Assembly: GCA_034766995.1 (NCBI GenBank)
Contig: CM068313.1
Coordinates: 3,325,404-3,389,403 of the forward strand
Direction: 5' to 3'
DNA length: 64,000 nucleotides
DNA from: Acanthacorydalis orientalis
Lineage: Eukaryota > Arthropoda > Insecta > Megaloptera > Corydalidae
The translations under genes were made by a program, and so were the position numbers. This document shows, piece by piece, positions 51,400 through 64,000 of the stretch. Within the stretch, counting starts at the first letter, position 1. Each line of letters starts with the position of its first letter. The notes under the pieces are model-generated. The model made no database searches and was not told where the DNA came from. It saw nothing but the letters and a program-made list of their open reading frames with translations.

Positions 51400-54214
51400 A
51401 ACATTTTATGTACAATTTATATATAAACAGAAATATCTAAGAGGATTGAAAATGCATAGTAATTTTTGCTCTAACCCTTTATGTACAAGTACTTTTTAAA
51501 CAATTCGAGTCCCAGAATATAATATAAAAAAATAAAAATGTGTAACGGTTTATAATCTAAAACTAAGAATTATTTTGTTACTCACATTCGAAATAGTAGA
51601 TAGATTTATTTACATTCTAATTTGAAATAAAATTGAATTTTCACTGTTTTTTTTTAAAAAAAAAATGCTTATTTTTGTAATATACTTAATAAGATATATA
51701 AAAATAATATTCATCTAAATTACAATACAACCGTGAAAATATCATCAATGATCATAGCTTTGATTTACGCCATTTTTTTGTTTCATTTCTTCGCTTAAAC
51801 AGTAGGTGGCTATATGTGACAAAACTGACAGATGTGATCTGAGGGACTATATATAGCACATTTGAACGAATGAAGTTTATTGGACAAGGTCTTATGTTGA
51901 AGTTCGCTAACGTGGATTAAAAATATTATGAGACTGAAAAAAACAAAGTTTTTTTGATGTTAGGCCTGTTAGTGAGCAAATTCGTCAATTTTGAAAGATT
52001 TAGTTCAGTAAACCCGGATATTTGGATCTCTTAAGCATATTTGACAGAACAAGATTTATTGAGAACTGAATATTCACTGAAAGTAAACTGAAATTATATC
52101 ATTTGTTTTACTTTCAGTTAAATGTATAAAAATTATTACTATTGTATGTAATTCACTAGAAATTACATAAAAAAAGAGAACACAAAGATCAATAAAAAAA
52201 ACTAAGTCAATAAGAAAGACATTTTAGGTCATATATCTTCAGTTGAAGAATTAAAACAGAAAAAATCCTTTCATGCCTGCTATGTCTAATCGTTAGGACA
52301 AAAAATCAATATGTCCATAGCCACCTAAATATAAACGCCGGCATATACCATGGGACTCGAAATGTATTTAAGATGCATTTTAGGATGTATCGATTACAAA
52401 ATTGAAAAAAAAAACATATCATAATCTTAATACAGATGTTTAATTGTCATAATTTAAGAAAAGATTGTAAAATACAGAGATCGGTAGATGATATGATTAA
52501 AAAGAAAAATATTATATTTTTGTATAATTCTTTATCGATTATTTATCTCGTTCACTGATTGCTCAAATATAATAAAGTACTTATATATTTACAGCATTTT
52601 GATAACAAAAAAATCTTTGTCAGTTTTTCAAAAAATCGACTTTTTAAATATCAAGTTACTTGTTGATTAGAACAACTATTTCAATAACTTTTTTATGTCA
52701 CAAATATTGCACAAGCCACTGTATGAAAATTAAGCTTGTCAATTAACTCAACTTATATGAAATGCGTGTAAAAATCTGCTAGCTCATTTTTAAAAAAGAG
52801 TTAGTTGCTTTCATAGACATTTTTTTGAAAAAAAAACTATAAAATTTCCAGTAATCTCCAGTGTTGCCTCCTCTACAGTGAGAGTCATCCATATGATGTG
52901 TTCGTAGAAAAAGACCAAAGTATCTACAAAATTTTCTTAACTGATTTCTTTTTCATTTCAGAGTGGATTTAAAGGCTTCGACAATTAAGGTCATTAGTGC
53001 CCAATTTTTCAATCCACAAACCATAAAAAAAATGTTTGATCAAAAATGTTAAATAAGTGACCATTATTCATGATTGTTGCTTCTGCATATTTCGATGTTA
53101 ATGTCATCATTCTTACAACTTAAAAAGATCAAAAATGACTAATAACAATTTACTGCACATTTTTGATCAAAAAATAACTTTTAGTGGTTTATGAAGTGAA
53201 AAAGAACTCGTAGAAATACATTTATTTTATTAATGAAATAAAAACAGTTGAATGATATTTTTCTTACAGTGAATCTGAATTATTTTTTTTATTTTGTTAG
53301 GTCTCTTTGATCATAAGCGAATAGCGCTTAAAAAATTCGCTACTGATTGAGGCACCGTTGTAATTTTTTTCACAATTTAAATCTATGAATCTAAAATTGT
53401 TCTTCGACAAACATTGGAGATATTTATCCAAAGTAAGCATTTTTAAGCTGTGATTCTTAGATGTTTTCATCAATAAAAAAATAAAGAAATGATACATTGT
53501 ATAGAAAAATGTGTATATTGATTGATTTGCTTATATATTTATTAAATTCAAGTGCCTTCCGAAAAAAATTCGTTTTTCTGTCAATAAATTTCATGACGAT
53601 TTAATAGTTTATTTCAACTTTTATCAAATAGATATTTGTCATAATTTCAATAATACTACATAATTTGGACACGATTTATTTTTAAAAAATATTTATAAAT
53701 ATTTATTTTCAATCATTGCCTTGGTGATCTTCATTCTTTTAGATCACGAGTTTCTGTTTTCCATTTCTAGTTTTGGTACGTGTGCTAATTTCAAGAAGAT
53801 TTTAGATAACTAGGATAAATTTTAAATGAAACGATTATCTAAATTCTGTCTGGATACGGTACACATGTTAATATTAGTAATAGAAAGCATAAACCCAAGT
53901 GATTCAACAGGACAATGCCCATCAGGACAATGTATTAACGAGATCATGAATAATAAAACATAGAATTATATTTTATGTTGAAAATATGTTTTTGCTTATT
54001 TAAATAACCTGAATTTATATTGAAATTAGATTGTGTCAATGTAAAATCTAATATTAATAGATAAATGCACTGCAGTTTGTGATTGAAAATACTATATAAC
54101 CGTTGTTAAATGCCTTAAATGAATAAAAATTATTATTGTTAAAGTGATATTGTTGTTACTGTTTGAACGGATTGCCTTCAATTTTTCATCGTTTTTATGC
54201 TCATGTATTGCATG
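51400..54214. other. Intergenic DNA between ABCB and LARS1
   Basis: No coding exon recognised. The stretch holds a family A copy (52970-53215: TTTTTCAATCCACAAACC, TGTTTGATCAAAAATG, TTGCTTCTGCATATTTCGAT, CTGCACATTTTTGATCAAAA, TTTATGAAGTGAAAAAGAAC) and a weak TA-flanked inverted-repeat pair (51805 and 52325). The remainder is unremarkable AT-rich sequence. Confidence 0.55.
51805..52325. mobile_element. Weak candidate Tc1/mariner-type MITE
   Basis: GGTGGCTATATGTGAC at the left and, reverse-complemented, GGTGGCTATGGACATA at the right lie inside TA dinucleotides (51803-51804, 52326-52327). Only the first nine or ten bases agree, so chance is possible. Confidence 0.28.
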
Positions 54215-54222
54215 GTGTAAGG

Positions 54223-54903
54223 CTGGAGTTCTCAATCTGTGGCCACATGGTTCCCAGGATATTCCAAGGGGCCCACAGGCAAAAACAAATAAAAGGGAGC
54301 CACAGAGAGAAATGAGAAATGAAAAAACAGAGAAATGACCGAAAAAAGAAAACAGAGAAGTGAAGAAAAAGAAAACAAGTGAACAGGAAAGTGACCATTA
54401 ATAGAATTTAAGAAACGCTCATATAGCTACAGAGCAACCAAAATAACGTTGGCAAAAAAATACCATTTTTGGATCACGAGTACAGTACCCAAAAAGGTTT
54501 CACAGCTTTTGGATAAAGCAAAATTGTTTTTCATGGCATTTTCTACCTCGAATTTGGTAGAATCAGATTTAAGTCATGTGAATTATTTATTCGGCCTAAC
54601 GGAGAATCGCCTTAACATAATGGACAGAGGTGATCTTCGGTTATCCCTCACACAATAGAACCAGATAAAAAAAAACTTGTTTCTAGTCATCAAGCATACG
54701 TGTCACATTGATAGAGAAATATTTAAAATATAAATTTTTATTTAATTATTATATTTTGTATAAATTTTAAAATTATAATAAAACATGTTCTATTTACAAA
54801 CAAAACATCTAAATGGTTACCTTTCTATCAGTGGACAGTGGGTCCACATGAAGAAAACAAGGTCGAAAGGGACCCACGGTCGGAAAAAGATTGAGAAACA
54901 CTA
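54223..54903 (+). mobile_element. hAT (ZBED-like) transposon relic with transposase C-terminus
   Basis: Ends CTGGAGTTCTCAATCTGTGG and, reverse-complemented, TAGTGTTTCTCAATCTTTTT share TTCTCAATCT; inside both lies a GGG-CCCAC/GTGGG block. Flanks GTGTAAGG (54215-54222) and GTCTAAGG (54904-54911) match at 7 of 8, the hAT target duplication. A + strand frame ending at 54658 reads FSTSNLVESDLSHVNYLFG, then ENRLNIMDRGDLRLSLTQ, the conserved C-terminal dimerisation end of ZBED5/FAM200-like hAT transposases. The rest of the transposase is gone. The relic lies about 230 bases upstream of the LARS1 start codon. Confidence 0.82.
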
Positions 54904-55139
54904 GTCTAAGGGACATATGATCTAAGGAACTTAAACTGTCAAAATAATTGCGTGCGCATATTAACGTCATCAAAAGTTCGTGTGATGCAAATATATGTGT
55001 TGCATATCTAAGAGGCCTGTTCGAAGAGCATATGGGCTGCTCGTTGAATGGGATACACAATAATTTGCCTTACATTTCATTTTTCCAATTATCTAAGCAC
55101 CGTACTCGTCGATAGAGTTTTGAGATCATTTGCCAAAGA

Positions 55140-58100
55140 ATGGTTAGTTCTCACGTATACAAATTATGTATTATTTAATATAGGTTACCGGTAATTTACT
55201 CACATGTGCATTTCTGTGTGTGATCAGGCCGCAATTGAACGAAAAGGTACGTTCAAAGTCGAATATTTACAAGCAATCGAACGAGAAATACAAGAAAGGT
55301 GGAAAAATGAAAAGATATACGAAGAGGATGCTCCGAAGACACCTCGACAATCTAATAACGAGAAGTTCTTTTGTACCTTCCCGTACCCTTATATGAACGG
55401 TAGATTACATTTAGGACATACGTTTTCGCTCTCTAAGTGTGAGGTATATATGAAATCGTTTTCTGTAAGTAATTTATATAAATGTATATAAAACTTTATA
55501 TTAGTTTGCTGTTCGTTATCAACGGCTGAAAGGTAAAAAAGTACTGTTCCCATTTGGTTTTCATTGTACCGGTATGCCGATTAAAGCATGTGCTGATAAA
55601 TTGAAACGAGAAATCGAAACATTCGGTAATCCTCCTCAGTTTCCTGAAGAAAGCGTAAACGAACAACAAACTGAACAAGAAGAGATTGTGCCTAAAGATA
55701 AAAGCAAAGGAAAAAAGGTAAGTTAGGTTTTTAAATCAATTTTAAACATTGTCTTTTAAATAAAGTGTCGATCTTTTTCATAGAGCAAAGCTGTCGCAAA
55801 AGCCGGTGGAGCAAAATATCAATGGCAGATCATGCAAAGCTTAGGACTCAACGATGAAGAAATAACAAAGTTCGCAGACTCTTCGTTCTGGCTCGATTAT
55901 TTTCCACCGTTAGCCGTCCAAGATTTAATTAGCATCGGAATCCATGTAAGTCTTAAATTTTAAAATAAGCATTATTTGTTTGTGATGATAACAAATTACA
56001 GGTAGACTGGCGACGCACATTCATAACAACCGATGCGAATTCATTCTATGACAGTTTTATACGCTGGCAATTTTTGAAACTTAAGTCATTGGGTAAAATA
56101 CAGTACGGTAAGCGTTATACTGTATATTCACCACGTGATGGGCAACCTTGTATGGATCATGATAGAAGCTCAGGAGAAGGTGTCGCGCCCCAAGAATATA
56201 CTTTAATTAAAATGAAAGTTTTAGAGCCTATTCCTAAAAAACTAGTGTAAGTTCAGTACAAATATGATTGTTTATTAAAAGAGAAAACGTTTATAAAATC
56301 TCACACATGTTATACATTAGATCGCTATCGAATAAACCGATATATTTTGTTGCCGCAACTCTTCGTCCAGAAACAATGTACGGTCAGACAAATTGTTGGG
56401 TGAGGCCTGATATGAAATATGTAGCAATCGAGACAATTTGTGAAGAAGTGTTTGTATGCACTCAAAGGTCAGCTAGGAATATGTCGTATCAAGGGTTTTG
56501 TAAGACTGAAGGAAAAGTAGACGTCCTTGTTGAATTATTAGGAGAGGTAATAAATGAAATCAGTGTGGAATTCCTACAGTTTTATATAGTTTAAATAGTG
56601 AATGTTTGAAGAAGCTCTGTTTACAAGTATTAATGTTTTTAGGATCTGTTAGGAGCTGCACTGAAAGCACCGATGACAACAAACGATGTAATTTATGCAC
56701 TGCCTATGTTAACAATACGCGATGACAAAGGAACAGGTGTAGTGACCAGCGTTCCTTCTGATTCGCCCGATGATTACGCTGCACTTGTCGATCTCCAAAA
56801 GAAAAAGCCTTTTAGAGAAAAGTACGGAATTGAAGATCATATGGTGTGTAATAAATATACATACATGCATGTAAATACTGCTTAACATATAAGATTTATG
56901 ATAGGTCGTACCATTCAATCCAATTCCAATCATCGAAGTACCTGGATTCGGAAATCTCAGTGCAGTTACAGCATATGAAAATTTAAAAATTCAAAGCCAG
57001 AACGATAAAGAAAAGCTCACTCAAGCTAAAGAAATGGTTTACTTAAAAGGTTTCTATGATGGTGTAATGCTCGTCGGTACTTACAAAGGAAAAAAGATAC
57101 AGGACATCAAAAAGTCATTACAAAAAGAACTATTGGATAAAAAGGAAGCGGTTATTTATTATGAACCAGAAAAGCTTATAATGTCTCGATCGGGTGATGA
57201 GTGTGTGGTTGCACTCTGTAACCAGTGGTATATCGATTACGGTGAAGAAAATTGGAAAACACAAGCAAAAAAAGCACTTGAAAATATGAATACGTATCAC
57301 GATGAAGTAAAACGCAATTTTGCAGCTTGTTTAGATTGGTTGCATGAGTATGCTTGTTCAAGGACTTATGGGTTAGGTAAGTCTGATCTCTAATATTATA
57401 ATTACAAAAATCTTTATGTAGCATTAATAAAAGTTTTATTCTTTCAGGTACAAAATTGCCATGGGATGAACAATGGTTAATCGAATCATTGTCAGATTCT
57501 ACTATTTACATGGCCTTTTATACAGTAGCACATTTAATTCAAGGAGAAACTTTCAGAGGTGACAAGCCGAATCAACTAAATGTAAAAGCAGAAGACATGA
57601 CTCCTGAAGTGTGGGATTTTATATTTTTCAAAGAATCGCCTTATCCGGCGAATACTAAAATCAAGAAAGAGCATTTAGATCTAATGCGCAGAGAATTCCA
57701 GTACTGGTATCCGGTAGATCTCCGTGTTTCAGGAAAAGATTTAATACAGAATCATTTAACATTTTTCATTTATAACCACTGTGCGATTTGGCCTGAAGAA
57801 GAAAACAAATGGCCACAAGCAGTTCGAGCCAACGGCCATCTACTGCTCAACTCTGCAAAAATGTCCAAGTCTGAGGGAAATTTCTTGACATTAGCAGATG
57901 CTGTTAGGAAATTCAGTGCGGACGGTATGAGACTGTGTTTAGCTGATGCAGGCGATTCGGTTGAAGATGCTAACTTTGTTGAAACAATGGCTGATGCTGG
58001 AATACTAAGACTGTACACATTCATCGAATGGGTGAAGGAAATTATAGCTACTAAAGATACTTTGAGGTATTCATTTAAAAGAGGTAACCGATTATCTTTT

Positions 58101-59567
58101 TAATTAATAATAAATTACAGAAACGGGCCACTGGATACATTCAATGATCAAGTTTTCGAAAGTGAAATCAATCTTAAAATAAAGGAAACAGACAGCAATT
58201 ATGAAAAAATGCTTTTTAAAGAAGCTCTTCGAACTGGATTTTTCGAATTGCAAGGTGTTAGAGATAAATATCGTGAATTGTGTGGATCAAATGGAATGCA
58301 TTTAGATCTCGTACTTAAATTCATTGAAGTACAATGTCTCCTTTTATCACCAATTTGCCCACATGTCTCAGAACATGTATGGAAATTGCTAAATAAGGTA
58401 AAATTATGTAAATTAAATGAACGAAATTTACTTTAAACTGATTTGTATGATACATTATAGAAAGAATCGGTAGTGAAGGCAAAATGGCCAACTGCCGGTG
58501 AAATAGACGAAACTCTTATTAAATCATCATGCTATTTAATGGAAACAGCACATTCATTCCGAATAATGCTGAAAAATCATATTCAGAGTCGAACAAAGGT
58601 CCGTAAAAATCAGGAAGCACCGAAAGAGTTGGAGAGGATTACTACTGGCACTATATGGGTCGCAAAGACATTCCCACCTTGGCAAAGTTGTGTTCTAACT
58701 ACAATGAAAGAATTATATAATGTAAGTATAGAAAGTAATCAGTATAAATTAGAAGTATAATTTTTATATTTTTTTTTAGAAAAATTCTGGTTTACCAGAC
58801 AATAAGACAATTTCTGTTGAATTATCGAAAAAAGAAGAGTTGAAGAAATATATGAAACGAGTTATGCCTTTTGTACAATCCACTAGAGAAAAACTCGAAA
58901 GTAACGGTATTCAAGCATTAAATTTAACTTTAGATTTCAATGAGGTGTCTGTTTTATCCCATAATATTGATTATTTAATCAATACACTCGATGTAAGGCT
59001 CGTTTAAAAATGATGTTCAAACAAAAAATTTTATATTGCATAATTCAATCTTTTTTTAGTTGGAAAAATTAAATATACACTACTCTGACAATCCAAATGC
59101 ACCTGAAAAAACTCGTGAGGAATGCTGTCCAGGCACTCCATACATATTATTTAGTACTCCAGAAACAGTTTCTTTAAATGTAATTAACCCCCTCTCTGAA
59201 AATGGACTTTTCTCACGTAATTATCAAGTAGCTCCTGGAGACACCGTTCTTCAAATTTGCCAGAGATTGATTAGAGAGTGTAAATTGAATAAAGGTATTT
59301 TTATAGTTAGATTATTTACTTGTTGAAACATTTATAATGTACAATTCTTTTCCAGATGTTATTAAAGTGGAGTTGTGGAGATATTTGGATCCAATAATGG
59401 GAGATAGAAAAATTCCTTCATGTGACAGTCCATTAAAAGATAAAGAACTGATCCCATCAGATGCTGTGTTTGATGTAGACTTAAATACAAAAACCATTAA
59501 GATAGTTCTCAAAAATGGAGAAAGTTACTTATTAGGTTCATCTATATGCTACATTGTTACCAATTAA
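55140..59567 (+). CDS. LARS1: Cytosolic leucyl-tRNA synthetase, 14 coding exons, 1184 aa, complete
   Basis: Exons: 55140-55142, 55228-55443, 55505-55717, 55784-55945, 56002-56246, 56321-56546, 56643-56843, 56905-57376, 57448-58066, 58121-58397, 58461-58721, 58780-58992, 59060-59294, 59356-59567 (TAA). The product charges tRNA-Leu in the cytosol and, in animals, is also a leucine sensor for TORC1. The class I motif HLGH is at residues 62-65 ([15 protein letters not shown]) and KMSKS at 697-701. The CP1 editing domain includes [15 protein letters not shown] and [15 protein letters not shown], with the aspartate of the editing site. The C-terminal extension ends in the ubiquitin-like segment ([17 protein letters not shown]). 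Length is close to human LARS1 (1176 aa). The first exon is proposed to be just the ATG (AAAGAATG|GTTAGT) joined to GCCGCAATTGAACG, giving [10 protein letters not shown] start at the in-frame ATG 55204 is the alternative. Introns are mostly 55-85 bases. Confidence 0.95.
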
Positions 59568-59576
59568 TGAAATGTA

Positions 59577-59582
59577 AATAAA
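59577..59582 (+). terminator. Polyadenylation signal of LARS1
   Basis: AATAAA only 10 bases after the TAA stop, implying a very short 3' UTR. Another AATAAA-containing stretch near 59706 is an alternative. Confidence 0.5.
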
Positions 59583-59599
59583 AGAAATGAACTTTTAAT

Positions 59600-61282
59600 C
59601 GGATTTTTAATATCCTATTTATTTTTCACTATTTCAAATTAATTTATATTAAAAACTATTGTTTGTCGAATATGGATTATTGTTTGTACTACTTTAAATA
59701 TATTCAATAAATACAAATTTTAATATTATTTATTTTATTAGTAGAATAAAAAAATATTTAGTATTTAAATTCTTAAACTAAAAATAATCAACCATTTTCA
59801 AGATTAAGCTTATACAGTGATTTTGTTTAAAATTTAAATTCGAAAGCCTCCAAACATTCTCATGTCTAACAATCAGTAAATAACCTATCAAAATTAAAAA
59901 TGATCTATTTATTGAACTCTTCAAAGAACATAATTATTTCACATTTAATCCTTTATTTACTACATTAACTAAATGCAAAAATTGATTGATGTAATTTTTA
60001 TTATGAAAAATAATAAGAAAAAATAAAATAGAATTTTATTAAAAATATAAATTTCAGTACAGTCATTCTTATTTTAGTCAGAGAAGTCATGTGAAGTGAA
60101 TGATGAATCTTTGATTATTTCATATCAGTTTTTGTTTAAGGAACTTAAAAATTCCGATGGTACATAGTAGAGGAATAGAAATGAAAAAATGTTGCATATG
60201 TATAGTAATTGACTACAAGCATACAAAAAACAAATAACAGAAATTTAACAAAAACTTTTAAAATGTATATAGAATCTAATCAAAAGCCACAGATACGAAC
60301 CATTTGTCATCCGTTACGCAATTTAAAATATAAATACGTAATCAAGAACTGCCGTTTTGTAACTAATCAGTTATTCAGTTTGGAAAAATACTCACTCCTT
60401 AATGATATAACAAATGCTATTAAGCATAGCTGTCTATGTTTTTCTAATACTAAATTATAAGTTTACAATACATTCAAGATATATATATATATATAATTAC
60501 ATACGCAAGTTTTTATGAAAAATATATTCACCAATAAAAACATACAATAATATACTTAACAAGGAATAAAAAATAAAATTCTTACCTTTTGTAGTTCATC
60601 CCCAATATGAACTCAAAATATAAATTCAGCAAGTTCTAAAGATTAGGTATTAAACAAACTATTATCAAATTTATAGTTTCTAAAAGGCAAATATTTTAGT
60701 TTATTTTCTTTCGAACACTGAAAAACTTTATATTAAAACAAATACTTGAAACGAAACAAAACAAATAATAACAGTAAGAGTTTCAAAACAATTCTAAGGA
60801 AAACTTTTGAAATTTGATAAGTTTACGATATAGCTAGCACTCAATTTCCGATTATTAGGAAAGTACGACTTCACGACTTAACATACCGTTTGAAACTAAA
60901 ACCTGGCGCTTTTCCTCCAATAGTATACAGTAATACCAATCAATTTTGTATCTAACGTTTTGTACACAACGTTTTTTATTCATAACCATTTTTTATTTAA
61001 TTAAATATTATTTATATCATTTAAATTGAAAAAAAACATGTGTAAATATCTTCCTCACATAATCGATGAATAAAATATATGATTTTTTACTTTAAACATG
61101 ATTTATATTTTAATAAAAATTCTATGTTGCCTACCCTGAAGTAATTTTAATTTGTTTACACTCCAATTTAAATATACCTATAATTGTATACAATATGTAT
61201 TTGACAGATAAATTTATATTTTTATTGAAAACAAAATGACAATATATAAATAATTAGATTCGTTGATGATTTTGAAAAGAAA
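59600..61282. other. Intergenic DNA and PLK4 upstream region
   Basis: About 1.7 kb of AT-rich sequence between two tandem genes. An 83-codon frame at 60209-60460 resembles nothing known. ACCTGGCGCTTTTCCTCCAA at 60901-60920 is the one GC-rich patch and contains a GGCGC core resembling an E2F site, about 375 bases before the PLK4 ATG; a short TA run lies at 60479-60495. The transcription start of PLK4 is not evident. Confidence 0.5.
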
Positions 61283-64000
61283 ATGCAATCAATTACTGGT
61301 GGTGTTGGTGATCATATAGAGGTTAATGTCGAATATCATGAATTTAGAAATGTGATAAATTTGTTTATGTTTGTGATGTAAATTATTGTATTGTCTATTG
61401 TAGAACTACGAAGTTTTAAATTTACTTGGAAAAGGTGGATTTGCTAGCGTGTATCAAGCAAAATGTCGCAAAACAGGAATGCAAGTTGCTATAAAAATGG
61501 TTTGTTACTTATAAGAAATGTATCTTTATAGTATTGTATTGATTCATTGGTTTTATCAATGTTTTAGATCGACAAGAAACTGATGCAAGCTGCTGGAATG
61601 GTCGGTCGTGTACGTCAAGAAGTTGCTATACATTCCCGACTTAAACACCCAGCTGTACTCGAGTTATATACATTTTTTGAAGACTCCAACTATGTATATT
61701 TAGTTTTAGAGCTTTGTCATAATGGAGAACTTCAAAGATACTTTAAAAATAATAACAAGGTCAGTGAAAAATATTTGTAGTTTATTGGAATTTTTAATTT
61801 TATGAATGGTTTATATTTAATGCAGGTTTTTTCTGAACCTGAAGCGAGTATGATAATGAGACAAGTAGTGAGTGGATTAAAGTATCTTCACTCACATAAT
61901 ATAATTCATCGAGATATGTCACTATCCAATTTATTATTGAGTAAAAACATGCAAGTTGTAAGTAAATTTACATGAAAAACATGTTATAAATCATAAAAAA
62001 AATTAATTATGAGATATAATTTTAGAAAATCGCAGATTTCGGTTTAGCTACTCAGCTCACAAGACCTGATGAGAAACATTTAACAATGTGTGGCACACCA
62101 AACTATATATCACCAGAAGTAGCATCTCGTAGTTCTCACGGATTAGAAGCAGATGTGTGGGGATTAGGATGTATGTTGTATACCCTTTTAACAGGCCGAC
62201 CACCTTTTGATACTCAAGCGATCAAATCCACACTTACCAGAGTCGTAATGGCCGATTATGAAGTTCCACATTATTTGTCACGCGAAGCTAAAGATTTAAT
62301 TGATAGCTTGTTAAAAAAAAATCCTAAAGATAGAATAAAATTAAATGACATCTTAGACCATCCGTTTATGAAACGTTATGAAAATATACTAACACGGTCT
62401 GAAAGATCGCATGATACTATAGACAGTGGCGTGCATACTATGTCAACAGATAGTTATAATTCGAGACCTTTTATTCATAGACCGGCTTTTGAAACAGTGA
62501 ATGAAAAATCTGAGAGGTTTGGGGATAAAGCTCATGCTAGAAGCCGGTAATAATAAACGTTTCATATATGTTTCATAATAAATAAAATAATAATCATTAT
62601 TTGGAATAAAGTTCTCATATTATTAATTTATTTTTTTTATTACAGTTCAGAAGAACGTTATGCCGGGCAAATGATCGATAACCGGACAAGTCGTATACCT
62701 TTAAGTAACAGCAACCATGAATATCACACAAACACACATTTAAATAAAAACTCGTCTTCGGCACCTTACCCCATTACAAATTTTAATTATAAATCCAATA
62801 CACCTAACGAAACAGGTCCGAACAGTGTTTCCACGATTATAAAAAAGTATAATAGCGCCGAGTGTATCAGTCAGCGTTGTAATGGTTTATTAGCAAGTAG
62901 TTCTAGCTCTAGAAACTATACAAATAGTTATTCAAATAATGGTAAAATTGAATTAAATTACAACCAGCAAGAAACTAATGTACCGAGTTTTCAAGCCAGT
63001 AATTATTCTGATGAACCTCATATGAGAAGGTTACAAGTGAATGATTGTATATCTACAAATACAGAACCTATTTTGTTAAATTATATTCCATCTGATAGAC
63101 AAAATAATGAACAAGTTATCAGGCAAGGGCGTAAAAATTCGACGCCTAATTCATTTGATAATAGATTCATTACTGATCCGCATGAAAGATTCATGACTGA
63201 AAATTCTGAAAGACATACTGAAAATATTTATCGAGAACCTATTGTTTTAACTAATCAGAACTATTGCATAGAAAATGTAAATAAATGTAATAGTAATAAT
63301 TATGATAATAATTTTCATTACACTTGTACTAATATATTACAGGAAGTACCGAATCCTGTAAGATTAACACATAATTCAGATAATTGTTTTCGATCAACAA
63401 GAAGTAATGGGAGTACAGAAGCGATTCATCAAATACTACAAGGAACGACTGCCAGAGACAGAGAAATTAATTCATGTGATGTTTTGCATTCAGTAGAGGT
63501 ATGTGTACATTTGTATTAATAAAAAAAATAATTTTTTGTATGTTAATTAATAATTATTTTTCAGAATAATCATTATTTTATAAAACACATCCAAGCGTCA
63601 ACTCAAAATATTAATAAAGAGACAATAAACAAAATAAATCAAAGGGAATTTGAGCAAGAACTACAAAATAATGATCAATACATGAACGGAAAGAGCAACT
63701 CTAGACTGATAAACGAACAAAATCGAGAACAGGATGCAATTTTGAGTGGCCACAGTTCTGGCTCAACAGAGTCCTACAAACAACAGACTTTTGGAAAATC
63801 TACCCCATACAATCCTAATATAAATGTTCCACCTTTTTCATCGACTCGCTTACAACCGACGAGACATCGGACAAAAAATGCCATACTCAGTATTCTAGAT
63901 AACGGAGAGATTTGCATAGAATTTCTTCGATATAAAAACCGCTACGGAGAGGAAAGAGTTATCGATGTGTGTAGGATATCGAGTGATGGGCTACGTATAG
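61283..64000 (+). CDS. PLK4: Polo-like kinase 4 (SAK), 5' part, truncated by the window edge
   Basis: Exons: 61283-61321, 61404-61499, 61568-61759, 61826-61957, 62026-62546, 62646-63498, 63565-beyond 64000; all in frame, about 757 codons present. PLK4 is the Ser/Thr kinase that starts centriole duplication. The glycine loop is GKGGFASVY (residues 22-30) and the ATP lysine is in VAIKM (K44). The catalytic loop is HRDMSLSN (D139), with Ser in place of the usual Lys, as in PLK4 orthologues (HRDLTLSN). DFG starts at 157. The activation loop is [10 protein letters not shown], with T173 matching the activating Thr of human PLK4. Residues 286-291 are DSGVHT, the DSGxxT phosphodegron read by Slimb/beta-TrCP. 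A long Asn/Ser-rich linker (exon 6) follows. The last visible part, from [20 protein letters not shown] on, is the start of the cryptic polo-box region. The second half of the polo boxes lies outside the window. Confidence 0.95.

Noticed and set aside
60209..60460. 83-codon + strand ORF between LARS1 and PLK4
   Set aside because: No recognisable domain, AT-driven composition, no splice partners and no clear promoter; treated as chance.

Overview
This is a very AT-rich eukaryotic nuclear window with four protein-coding genes, all on the + strand and all split by GT-AG introns. The proteins (a phospholipase B-like protein, a P-glycoprotein, cytosolic leucyl-tRNA synthetase and polo-like kinase 4), many short introns (about 60-90 bases in the tRNA synthetase gene), TATA plus TCAGT/CAGT-type promoter candidates, and a load of mariner, hAT, pogo-like and piggyBac-like relics point to an arthropod, most likely an insect. 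I cannot name the order or species from sequence alone.

Layout. 1-9,364: no gene recognised; repeat fragments, a TTAA-flanked element (5381-6097) and a CpG-richer promoter/5' exon candidate near 6546-6851. 9,365-15,301: seven-exon phospholipase B-like gene (616 codons reconstructed) whose expected catalytic cysteine appears to be serine. 15,450-31,050: gene desert dominated by (TA)n arrays and one foldback repeat family (called family A here). 31,058-31,224: promoter/untranslated first-exon candidate. 36,762-51,235: complete 18-coding-exon ABCB full transporter (1303 aa) with introns full of transposon relics. 51,400-54,920: intergenic, ending in a hAT relic with target-site duplication. 55,140-59,567: complete 14-exon cytosolic leucyl-tRNA synthetase (1184 aa). 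61,283-64,000: 5' part of PLK4/SAK (kinase domain, DSGxxT degron, start of the first polo box), cut by the window edge.

The four genes are ordinary single-transcript neighbours with no sign of a shared pathway: a lysosomal hydrolase-like protein, an efflux pump, a translation enzyme and the centriole-duplication kinase. The most unusual content is (i) family A, about 19 copies of a long inverted-repeat element, several of them abutting intron acceptors of the ABCB gene; (ii) a second foldback family (B/C) into which a mariner and a hAT MITE have inserted; (iii) miniature relics, including a 73-base two-ended mariner; and (iv) the substituted active site of the phospholipase B-like protein. 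I found no CRISPR array, no rRNA or tRNA gene and no convincing novel multi-gene system.

Gene models were built by hand from translated homology, splice-site consensus and reading-frame continuity. All exon joins keep frame, but no transcript evidence was available.
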